Shown here piece by piece: positions 51,387 through 59,084 of a DNA stretch of 64,000 nt. Within the stretch, counting starts at the first letter, position 1; the number at the start of each line of letters is the position of its first letter. The notes beneath the pieces were generated by a model. It worked only from the letters and a program-made list of their open reading frames with translations. It did no database searches and was not told where the DNA came from. A program made the position numbers and the translations under genes. Source of the stretch: JAAYJM01 sp964498585 (GTDB lineage Bacteria > Bacteroidota > Ignavibacteria > Kapaibacteriales > UBA2268); assembly GCA_964498585.1 (NCBI GenBank), contig CAZCHH010000004.1, positions 35,487-99,486 on the forward strand. Reading direction: 5' to 3'.

Positions 51387-52725
51387 TTTTATACAGACAA
51401 TACAGAACATTTTTAAAATCGAGGAGTTAAGGTCGAGGATTATAACTACTGTATTAATACTTGTAGTTGTAAGAATTGGCGCTCAAATAACTCTCCCCGG
51501 TATTGATGTAGGAGCCCTACAAGCTTATAGTTCAAATCAAGCCAATGATTTATTTGGCTTGTTCGATTTATTTGTAGGAGGTGCGTTCTCGAATGCTGCA
51601 ATTTTTGCTCTCGGTATTATGCCATATATTACAACTTCTATTATTTTGCAGCTTGGTGGTGTGGTTATTCCAGAACTTCAGAAATTGCAAAAAGAAGGTG
51701 AAGAAGGTAGACGCAAGATTAATCAATGGACCAGAATTGGTACTGTAGCTATAGCAGCACTTCAAGCTTGGGCTGTTAGTATTAGACTACTTAATATGGA
51801 AGCTGGCGGTATGCCGGTTGTTCCTGTTGGAGGTGCTATTTTCGTTATTACAACTGTAGTCCTTTTGACTGCTGGTGTAATGTTTTTAATGTGGCTCGGT
51901 GAGCAAATTACAGAAAAAGGCATTGGGAATGGTATATCTTTAATTATTATGGTTGGTATTATTGCCCGACTTCCCGGTTCCTTATGGCAGGAAGTAAATC
52001 AGGTTTTCCAAATGGGAGACCGTCCCTGGCCTGTCGAAGTTATTATTTTCCTTTTATTATTCGGTATAATTGCATCTGTAATTTTTATAACTCAAGGAGC
52101 AAGAAAAATTCCTGTTCAATATGCCAAAAGACAAGTTGGAAGAAAAGTTTACGGCGGAACAACACAGTATATTCCTTTAAGAGTTAATACTGCCGGCGTT
52201 ATGCCGATTATTTTTGCTCAATCATTAATGTTTATTCCAAACACTATATTGAGCTTTTTCCCAGATAGTCCTTTCGTATATAAAGTTGCTTCACTGTTTA
52301 GTGAGCAGTCATTCGTATATGCTGGAATATATGGAGTAATGGTTGTATTATTTACATACTTTTATACTGCTATTATCTTCAATCCAAAAGATATGGCTGA
52401 TAATATGAAAAAACAAGGTGGTTTCATTCCCGGTATTAGACCCGGAAAACCGACTTCAGAATATATAGATACAATATTAACAAGAATCACTTTACCCGGT
52501 TCGTTATTCCTTGCATTAATAGCTATTATGCCTACATTTGCATCGAATATTTTTGGAGTAACAACTTCATTTGCATCATTTTTCGGAGGTACTTCACTTT
52601 TGATTATGGTCGGTGTAGTTCTTGACACTCTTCAACAAATTGAATCTTATTTATTAATGCGTCATTACGACGGATTTATGAAGAGCGGAAAAATGAAGGG
52701 TAGAGTTGGCTCAGGCGGATTCTAA
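51379..52725 (+). CDS. secY: Protein translocase subunit SecY
   Basis: The 448-residue channel forms SecYEG in the inner membrane with ten helices. LRSRIITTVLILVVVRIGAQ is helix 1, PGIDVGALQAYSSN the plug region, GIMPYITTSIILQLGG follows, and GGTTQYIPLRVNTAGVMPII is a standard segment. The motif RPGKPTSEYIDTILTRITLP precedes the C-terminal helices. It starts inside rplO at ATG 51379. Confidence 0.98.
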   Translation: MSSFIQTIQNIFKIEELRSRIITTVLILVVVRIGAQITLPGIDVGALQAYSSNQANDLFGLFDLFVGGAFSNAAIFALGIMPYITTSIILQLGGVVIPELQKLQKEGEEGRRKINQWTRIGTVAIAALQAWAVSIRLLNMEAGGMPVVPVGGAIFVITTVVLLTAGVMFLMWLGEQITEKGIGNGISLIIMVGIIARLPGSLWQEVNQVFQMGDRPWPVEVIIFLLLFGIIASVIFITQGARKIPVQYAKRQVGRKVYGGTTQYIPLRVNTAGVMPIIFAQSLMFIPNTILSFFPDSPFVYKVASLFSEQSFVYAGIYGVMVVLFTYFYTAIIFNPKDMADNMKKQGGFIPGIRPGKPTSEYIDTILTRITLPGSLFLALIAIMPTFASNIFGVTTSFASFFGGTSLLIMVGVVLDTLQQIESYLLMRHYDGFMKSGKMKGRVGSGGF

Positions 52726-52733
52726 CATCAATA

Positions 52734-53534
52734 ATGAAACATAATTATAAAGGTAGATTAAACGTTAAATCAACCGAAGAAATTAACAAGATTGAAAAAG
52801 CGTGTAGAATTGTTGCAGAAACACTGCAACTTTTAGAAAAATATGTAATTGCTGGAATTAGTACTTTAGAATTGGATACTATCGCAGAAGATTATATAAA
52901 ATCAAAGAATGCAATACCTGCATTCAAAGGATTTAAGTCTGATAAATTGATTTTTCCTAATACACTATGTATATCAATTGATGAAGAAGTTGTCCACGGA
53001 ATACCAAGTAAAAGTAGAATTCTAAAAGAAGGACAAATCGTTTCTATTGATTGTGGCTGCTTAATTGATGGTTATTATGGCGATAGCGCTGTTACTTTTC
53101 CAGTAGGGAAAGTAACTGAAGAAAAAGAAAAACTGATGAGAGTTACAAATGAATCACTTTTTCTCGGAATTGAGCAGGCAAAAGCAAGAAATAAGGTGTA
53201 TGATATTTCAAGAGCAATACAGATTCATTGCGAAAAAAACGGATATTCTTTAACAAGGGAACTTAGCGGACACGGAATTGGTAAATATCTTCATGAACAA
53301 CCATCAATACCAAATTTTGTTCCACCTCTTTTACAAAGGAATTATTATCCAAATGAAAAACTTGTTAATGGAATGGCATTAGCAATAGAGCCAATGGTTC
53401 ATCAGGGAAAGAAAGATGTATATGTTGCTTCAGACGGCTGGACGATATATACAGCGGATAAGCAACCTGCTGCACATTATGAACATACAATAATTGTTGA
53501 TGATAATCAACCAATTATATTAACATTAAGATAA
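52734..53534 (+). CDS. map: Methionine aminopeptidase, type I
   Basis: The 266-residue metalloprotease removes the start Met from new proteins. Metal ligands sit in SIDCGCLIDGYYGDSAVTF (two Asp), SGHGIGKYLHEQPSIPNF (His), and GMALAIEPMVHQGKKDVYV and HYEHTIIV (Glu/His). The typical order secY-map-infA is kept. A short N-terminal stretch (MKHNYKGRLNVKSTEEINKI) fits the family. Confidence 0.96.
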   Translation: MKHNYKGRLNVKSTEEINKIEKACRIVAETLQLLEKYVIAGISTLELDTIAEDYIKSKNAIPAFKGFKSDKLIFPNTLCISIDEEVVHGIPSKSRILKEGQIVSIDCGCLIDGYYGDSAVTFPVGKVTEEKEKLMRVTNESLFLGIEQAKARNKVYDISRAIQIHCEKNGYSLTRELSGHGIGKYLHEQPSIPNFVPPLLQRNYYPNEKLVNGMALAIEPMVHQGKKDVYVASDGWTIYTADKQPAAHYEHTIIVDDNQPIILTLR

Positions 53535-53544
53535 AAATTAAAAT

Positions 53545-53763
53545 ATGGCAAAGCAAGAATTAATAAGAGTAGATGGAAAGATAGAGGAAACTCTTCCAAA
53601 TACACAGTTTATTGTCCGTTTTGAAAATGGGCATAAGGTTCTTGCGCATATATCAGGCAAGATGAGAATGAATTTCATAAAAATCTTGCAAGGTGACAAA
53701 GTTACAGTAGAACTATCACCTTATGATTTATCAAAAGGAAGAATTGTTTATAGATATAAATAG
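53545..53763 (+). CDS. infA: Translation initiation factor IF-1
   Basis: The 72-residue OB-fold protein occupies the A site during initiation. MAKQELIRVDGKIEETLPNT, FIVRFENGHKVLAHISGKMR and DKVTVELSPYDLSKGRIVYR are invariant. Ten base pairs after map. Confidence 0.98.
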   Translation: MAKQELIRVDGKIEETLPNTQFIVRFENGHKVLAHISGKMRMNFIKILQGDKVTVELSPYDLSKGRIVYRYK

Positions 53764-53772
53764 GCAAAAAAA

Positions 53773-53889
53773 ATGAAAGTCCAAGCATCAGTAAAGAAAC
53801 GCGCCCCAGACGACAAAATTGTTCGTCGCAAGGGTAAAGTATATATAATTAACAAAAAAAATCCACGATATAAGCAACGTCAAAAATAA
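53773..53889 (+). CDS. rpmJ: 50S ribosomal protein L36, cysteine-free
   Basis: The 38-residue L36 is encoded from ATG 53773 to TAA 53887-53889. The sequence MKVQASVKKRAPDDKIVRRK matches L36 except that the zinc motif CxxC is replaced by APDD, and the third cysteine is Asn (INKKNPRYKQRQK). It is thus a zinc-free form. Ten bases after infA, in the usual place before rpsM. Confidence 0.95.
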   Translation: MKVQASVKKRAPDDKIVRRKGKVYIINKKNPRYKQRQK

Positions 53890-53900
53890 AGGAGTAAGAA

Positions 53901-54278
53901 GTGGCAAGAATAGCAGGTATCGATTTACCAAAAAACAAAGTTGGCCCCGTTGGTCTTACTTATATATTTGGAATAGGTAATACTTCTTCAGTAAAAATAT
54001 TGGAAAAAGCTGGAGTAGATTTAAATAAAAAAGTAAATCAATGGACAGACGATGAGATTGCTCGTATCCGTAATGTTATACAAGAGTTTAAAGTAGAAGG
54101 TCAATTACGCAGCGAAATACAGATGAATATCAAACGCTTGATGGACATCGGTTGCTATAGAGGTTTAAGACATCGCCGCGGATTACCTGTTAGAGGACAA
54201 AGAACAAGGACAAATGCCCGTACTCGTAAAGGTAAGAGAAAGACTGTGGCTGGAAAGAAAAAAGTCGGTAAGAAATAA
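53901..54278 (+). CDS. rpsM: 30S ribosomal protein S13
   Basis: The 125-residue head protein starts at GTG 53901 after AAAGGAGTAAGAA. MARIAGIDLPKNKVGPVGLT, RLMDIGCYRGLRHRRGLPVR and GQRTRTNARTRKGKRKTVAG are standard. The C-terminal basic tail is a little longer than in E. coli. Confidence 0.98.
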   Translation: MARIAGIDLPKNKVGPVGLTYIFGIGNTSSVKILEKAGVDLNKKVNQWTDDEIARIRNVIQEFKVEGQLRSEIQMNIKRLMDIGCYRGLRHRRGLPVRGQRTRTNARTRKGKRKTVAGKKKVGKK

Positions 54279-54313
54279 TATTATTTACACTATAATTTTA
54301 ATAAAAAATAATT

Positions 54314-54700
54314 ATGGCATCTGGAAAGAAAAGAGTAAAAAGAAAAATAGTAGCAGATTCTCACGGCAAAGCTTTCATACGTGCTACTTTCAACAATGTT
54401 ATGGTTACTATAACAGATATGTATGGAAATACTATTTGCTGGTCATCTGCAGGCCGTAACGGTTTTAGGGGGTCGAAAAAAAATACTCCCTATGCTTCTC
54501 AAGTTACAGCCGAAAAAACTGCAAAAGAAGCTTATGATATGGGACTTAGGAAAGTTGATGTCGTTGTTAAAGGACCCGGCTCCGGACGTGAAGCTGCTAT
54601 TAGAGCTTTAACTCAAGCTGGACTCGAAATACACAGCATTTTAGACAGAACTCCTATTCCTCATAACGGTTGCAGACCCCCTAAAAGAAGAAGAGTTTAA
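54314..54700 (+). CDS. rpsK: 30S ribosomal protein S11
   Basis: The 128-residue platform protein has GKAFIRATFNNVMVTITDMY, GNTICWSSAGRNGFRGSKKN and DRTPIPHNGCRPPKRRRV. The gene is followed directly by rpoA; rpsD, normally between them, is absent. Confidence 0.98.
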   Translation: MASGKKRVKRKIVADSHGKAFIRATFNNVMVTITDMYGNTICWSSAGRNGFRGSKKNTPYASQVTAEKTAKEAYDMGLRKVDVVVKGPGSGREAAIRALTQAGLEIHSILDRTPIPHNGCRPPKRRRV

Positions 54701-54736
54701 TTTTACATCGCTATCAATTAATAATAGAAAAGATAT

Positions 54737-55759
54737 ATGAATACTTTCATACAAATGCCCGATAATATTCTGATTGAAGAAACCGACAATCCGAATCATA
54801 CTAAGTTTATTCTTCAGCCGCTTGAAAAAGGGTATGGAGTTACTATAGGCAATTCGTTAAGAAGAGTTCTACTTTCTTCTATTCCCGGTTCTGCTATTAT
54901 CGGAGTTAAAATCAGCGATGTTCTGCACGAATTTCAAACTATACCTGGTGTTATCGAAGACGTTACTGAAATAATACTGAACTTAAAAGAAATTCGTTTG
55001 AAAGCAATAGACAAAAAACTTCAAAAAATTAATTTCAATATTTCCGGTCCTTCAAAATGGACTGCTAAAGATATACAAAATGCAAGCGAATTAATTGAAG
55101 TTGTTAATGAAGACCATTATATTGCTACTTTAGCTGAAGACGCTGAATTAGATATCGAGCTTCGTATTGGTAGAGGGAAAGGTTATGTTCCTGCTGAAGA
55201 ACAACAAATGGGTGAGTATCCAATAGGAATGTTGCCTATTGATGCTATTTTTACCCCGATTCTTAATGTTATTTATAATGTTGAACCCTTTAGAGTTGGC
55301 CATCGAACAGATTATGAGAAATTAATTCTTGATGTAAAAACCGATGGAACTATCTCTCCTGTTGAAGCAGTGCATATTGCATCAAAAATTATAAATGAAC
55401 ATATTAAATTCTTCATTACTTTTGAAGAAATTGAAGAAGAACCTCCCATTCAGGAAACTGCTGCTGATGAAGTGAAAGAAGCTGAGAGAAATAAATTAAG
55501 AAAGATTTTACTTACTCCAGTAGAAGAACTTGAACTTTCTGTCAGAGCCCACAATTGCTTAAAAGCAGCTAACATCAAAAACCTAGCTGAACTTGTTCAA
55601 TTGCAAGAACAAGAATTACTCAAATTTAGAAATTTCGGACGCAAATCTCTCGCCGAACTTTCAGAAGTAGTTGCTAATTATGGTTTAACATTCGGTATGA
55701 ATGTTGAAAAATTACTTAAAGAAGATAATACCTTAAAACAAGGTGTTATTAGAGATTAA
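54737..55759 (+). CDS. rpoA: RNA polymerase alpha subunit
   Basis: The 340-residue subunit dimerises to start RNA polymerase assembly. The N-terminal domain (about 1-235) has PLEKGYGVTIGNSLRRVLLS and the CTD (about 255-330) has LTPVEELELSVRAHNCLKAA NIKNLAELVQ and FRNFGRKSLAELSEVVANYG, the DNA- and activator-binding helices. Start ATG 54737, 36 bp after rpsK. Confidence 0.98.
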   Translation: MNTFIQMPDNILIEETDNPNHTKFILQPLEKGYGVTIGNSLRRVLLSSIPGSAIIGVKISDVLHEFQTIPGVIEDVTEIILNLKEIRLKAIDKKLQKINFNISGPSKWTAKDIQNASELIEVVNEDHYIATLAEDAELDIELRIGRGKGYVPAEEQQMGEYPIGMLPIDAIFTPILNVIYNVEPFRVGHRTDYEKLILDVKTDGTISPVEAVHIASKIINEHIKFFITFEEIEEEPPIQETAADEVKEAERNKLRKILLTPVEELELSVRAHNCLKAANIKNLAELVQLQEQELLKFRNFGRKSLAELSEVVANYGLTFGMNVEKLLKEDNTLKQGVIRD

Positions 55760-55794
55760 TTGTATTCTTTTGTTACTTATAAGAGTTTGAAAAA

Positions 55795-56490
55795 ATGAGA
55801 CATCTAAATAAAGGAAGAAAATTAAAACGCACAAGCAGTCATCGTAAAGCATTGTTAAATAATTTAGCTACTGCATTGTTCGAGCATAAAAAGATTTTAA
55901 CAACCGAAGCTAAAGCAAAAGAACTTAGACCCTTTGCTGAACAGCTCATTACAAGAGCAAAGCATGCTTATCATAATGAAAATGCAAAACAATTGCCTGA
56001 TGGCCAAACTATTGATATTCATAACAGAAGAATTGTTAGCAGGTATATTAAAAGAAAAGCTGTTCTTCAGGAGCTTTTCGATGCTATTGCTCCGGTAATC
56101 GCAGAACGTCCCGGCGGTTATTGCCGCATTATCAAAGTTGGAAACAGAAGAGGAGATGGTGGAAAAACCGCTATTATTGAACTAGTTGACTGGTCTAATC
56201 CTGTTGACGGTGCCGCTTCTATTAAAAAACGTAAAAAACAAAAAGCTACTACTAAACAAATTGAACCTCCAAAAGTTGCTCCAACTCTAGCTAAAGATGA
56301 AATTAAAGAAGTGGTCCAAGAAGCCGAAGTTATTCAGGATGTTGAAAACATTTCTATTAATGAAGTTGCTGAAACTGCAACAAATGATATTGTTGATGCT
56401 ACACCTCAGGAAGATTTTGAAGAAGAAGTTAAAATCATTAGCAAATCTGAAGAAAAACCTGCTGATGAAGATAATTTAGAAAATGCTTAA
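55795..56490 (+). CDS. rplQ: 50S ribosomal protein L17 with acidic C-terminal extension
   Basis: The 231-residue product has a normal L17 (MRHLNKGRKLKRTSSHRKAL, ALFEHKKILTTEAKAKELRP, GNRRGDGGKTAIIELVDW) ending near 145. About 85 extra residues follow: first a basic link (SIKKRKKQKATTKQ), then a low-complexity Glu/Asp/Val-rich tail (NEVAETATNDIVDATPQEDF EEEV). Such tails occur in Bacteroidota L17 but the role is unknown. Last gene of the supercluster, directly before its terminator. Confidence 0.95.
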   Translation: MRHLNKGRKLKRTSSHRKALLNNLATALFEHKKILTTEAKAKELRPFAEQLITRAKHAYHNENAKQLPDGQTIDIHNRRIVSRYIKRKAVLQELFDAIAPVIAERPGGYCRIIKVGNRRGDGGKTAIIELVDWSNPVDGAASIKKRKKQKATTKQIEPPKVAPTLAKDEIKEVVQEAEVIQDVENISINEVAETATNDIVDATPQEDFEEEVKIISKSEEKPADEDNLENA

Positions 56491-56518
56491 TAATTTTATT
56501 AATGATTAATATATTTAT

Positions 56519-56548
56519 GCCGTCATACTTTTTGACGGCATTTTTTTT
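56519..56548 (+). terminator. Rho-independent terminator of the ribosomal supercluster
   Basis: GCCGTCA, loop TACTTTT, TGACGGC, followed by ATTTTTTTT. It closes the transcript 28 nt after the rplQ stop. The lolD-like start at 56555 is only a few bases beyond the T-run, so that gene either uses a promoter overlapping this region or receives readthrough. Confidence 0.95.
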
Positions 56549-56554
56549 ATTAAA

Positions 56555-57238
56555 ATGAACATACTTACAGCTAAAAATATTAAAAAGTCTTATTTCAACA
56601 AATCAAAAAGCGAAACTACCGTTTTAAATAATTTGTATATTGATATAAAGCAGGCAGAATTTATTGCTATTATGGGGGCTTCTGGCGTTGGGAAAAGCAC
56701 TTTACTGCACATTCTTGGTGGTTTAGATTCTTTTGACTCTGGAAATATCGAATTTAATATAAATAATCAAAATTTCATTTTAAATAATTTAAATTCAAAT
56801 GATATTGCAGAATTTCGTAACAACCACATCGGATTTGTATTTCAATTTCATCATTTATTACCGGAATTTACTGCAATAGAAAATGTTATGATTCCAGCAC
56901 TCATTACAGGTCGAAGCCAATCAGAAACTAAAAAAGAAGCTAAATACCTGCTTGAAAGAGTTGGAGTGGAACATCGTGCTACTCATAAACCGGCAGAGCT
57001 TTCCGGTGGCGAACAGCAAAGAGTTGCTATTGCACGTGCTTTAATCAATAAACCTTCAATAATACTTGCTGACGAGCCAACCGGAAATCTAGATAGTGCT
57101 AACGCTGATGCTGTTCTAAAACTTCTTTTAGAAATAAGAAAGGAATACAAGCAAACATTAATAATTGCTACCCACAGTCAGGAAATTGCAAAAAATGCAG
57201 AAAAAGTTTGTATTATGAAAGAAGGAAAGATTTTTTAA
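56555..57238 (+). CDS. ABC transporter ATPase, LolD-like
   Basis: The 227-residue ATPase is of the LolD/MacB type, which power lipoprotein release from the inner membrane or export. Walker A is GASGVGKST (41-49), the Q-loop is FVFQFHHLLPEFTAIENVMI, the signature LSGGEQQRVAIARALINKPS, and Walker B ILADEPTGNLDSANADAV. The HLLPEFTAIENV segment is the Lol marker. The membrane subunits (LolC/E) are not adjacent. Start ATG 56555. Confidence 0.9.
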   Translation: MNILTAKNIKKSYFNKSKSETTVLNNLYIDIKQAEFIAIMGASGVGKSTLLHILGGLDSFDSGNIEFNINNQNFILNNLNSNDIAEFRNNHIGFVFQFHHLLPEFTAIENVMIPALITGRSQSETKKEAKYLLERVGVEHRATHKPAELSGGEQQRVAIARALINKPSIILADEPTGNLDSANADAVLKLLLEIRKEYKQTLIIATHSQEIAKNAEKVCIMKEGKIF

Positions 57239-57253
57239 GAAAATATAGAATAT

Positions 57254-58714
57254 CTACTTCATCTCTTCCAGTTCACGTTCGAACCAGGCAGCAAAATCGA
57301 AATAACGATTAATGTAGTATTTTTGTTCGCTTTTTTCCAATTCTTTTAATTGAGTAATTATGTTTAAAATTAATTTTTTCTGTTCTTCAGTAGTAGCTTT
57401 ATTGCATACAGAATGAAAAAACTTAATTAATACTTTTTCTATAGGAAATTGCTTTCGTTTTGAACGAATGGTTTTTGTCCAAGAATTAACAGAATATAAA
57501 AGATTATCGAAGTTCTTTAATTTATAATGTGCAATAAATTCAAAAATTTTGAAAAGTGAACTACTAAAGTCTGGACCAACAACTTTAAATTGTCTATGGG
57601 AGATATGAATAGCAGAATGAAAATTGTTATTTTCGACAAAAGCTCTAATAACTAAAAGCTGTAGATATCTTATATTAAAATTACTACTAAAATAAGTATT
57701 AACATTTAAAAAATCTTCTGCTTCTAAAGCTAAAGTATTTGCCTTATTAAATTGTTTAAGTTGATGATATAATTCTAAAGTTCTGATAAATATACTTCTT
57801 TTAATGTACCATGTTTCTTCTTTTGTTTGATTTTTTAAACTAACAAATTCATTAACTAAGCTATTAAATAAAGTTTCATTCTTTATTAAACTACAACTAT
57901 ATAGAAAATTATTAATTAACTGCAAGACTTCTTTCCTATCGAATAGTTTGGGGTATTCTTTATATAAATCATACAGTTTACTATGATAATGAAATGCTAA
58001 ATTAAAGTCATGAATAATGTATGAATAAAAAAAATTATTATACAGCCAAATACTTTTTGCTCTATTGCTTAAAATGTTTTCTTCAGGTATAAAAGGGGAG
58101 TGCCCATATATTTTTTCAAAATTTTTTAAATCAGTTTGGTCAATATAATCATTAAACTGATATTGCTGATACTCTGTTTTAATTAATAATAATTGTTGAA
58201 TGTTATTAAGAATTTCAAAAATTTTATTTCTTTCATTTTGAAGTTCCAAAAATTTTTGATAATTTTCAATAAAACAATGTTTAAAACAAAGAGTAATTTC
58301 TAAAGAAATAATTAATAATATTAATTCAAATTCTTCTGTCTGATATGCAATCTTTTTAGCACGATTTATAATTTTTTGAGCTTTACTAAACAGTTCCTTT
58401 TCTATTAAAATCTGAGAATAATGAATATCTCTTTGAATTTTCCAAGTGAAGGAATTTTCAAATTTTTGGTTTATTAAACTAATAAGAATTTTTTCTAATA
58501 ATATCTCTTTATCTAATGAGATGTTTTTAAAAGAAGAGTTCTTTTCAAATTTCATATCGTTTTCAATATCAGTAGAAGAACCGTTCTTTAAAATGCTATT
58601 ATAAAGTTTTAAATAATTCGAATCACCTTTCTTACTATACTTTGTATGTTTTGAAAAGAATTCTTTCTCAGATTTTGATAATTTTAATACAAGTTTATTT
58701 ACTGAATTATCCAT
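57254..58714 (-). CDS. Helical-repeat protein of unknown function
   Basis: The 486-residue protein begins MDNSVNKLVLKLSKSEKEFF SKHTKYSKKGDSNYLKLYNS. This opening recurs in Bacteroidota hypothetical proteins of similar size. The rest is all-helical and TPR-like with motifs such as LFSKAQKIINRAKKIAYQTE and YHQLKQFNKANTLALEAEDF. No signal peptide or catalytic motif is seen, so it is likely a cytoplasmic scaffold. Convergent with lolD. The start is ATG 58714. Confidence 0.8.
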   Translation of the reverse strand: MDNSVNKLVLKLSKSEKEFFSKHTKYSKKGDSNYLKLYNSILKNGSSTDIENDMKFEKNSSFKNISLDKEILLEKILISLINQKFENSFTWKIQRDIHYSQILIEKELFSKAQKIINRAKKIAYQTEEFELILLIISLEITLCFKHCFIENYQKFLELQNERNKIFEILNNIQQLLLIKTEYQQYQFNDYIDQTDLKNFEKIYGHSPFIPEENILSNRAKSIWLYNNFFYSYIIHDFNLAFHYHSKLYDLYKEYPKLFDRKEVLQLINNFLYSCSLIKNETLFNSLVNEFVSLKNQTKEETWYIKRSIFIRTLELYHQLKQFNKANTLALEAEDFLNVNTYFSSNFNIRYLQLLVIRAFVENNNFHSAIHISHRQFKVVGPDFSSSLFKIFEFIAHYKLKNFDNLLYSVNSWTKTIRSKRKQFPIEKVLIKFFHSVCNKATTEEQKKLILNIITQLKELEKSEQKYYINRYFDFAAWFERELEEMK

Positions 58715-59084
58715 AAATATATAGCTAAACTATTAGTATAAATAAAGTTAAATTTTAATGTTATATTGAATTCTTAATATATTTTTCCTTTTTTATAATA
58801 ATTCTTTATTATAGTTTTATAATTACTATTTGTTCTTTGTTATTTTTTTAATGTTACAATATAATAAAAAAAAATAATATTATTCTACTCTATTTTATTT
58901 TTCTTATTATAACTGATTAAGATATGCTACTAATAGAAGCAAAAAACTGAACAAATAAAAATTATATTAAGAATTTTTTTAAATATTTTTAAAAATGTTT
59001 GTTATTTCTTATGAATAAAATCTATGAATAAAATCTATTAATAAAATACTATAATATTTGTTTTATTTAAAATTGGAGGTTCAC
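58715..59084. other. Very AT-rich intergenic region with 13-bp direct repeats
   Basis: The 370 bp between divergent genes are almost entirely A and T, with no gene. Just before the FN3 protein, ATGAATAAAATCT occurs twice and ATTAATAAAATAC once in direct array (59011-59049). They precede a GGAGG site at 59076-59080 and may be a regulatory site or slipped repeat. No clear -33/-7 pair is seen. Confidence 0.6.
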
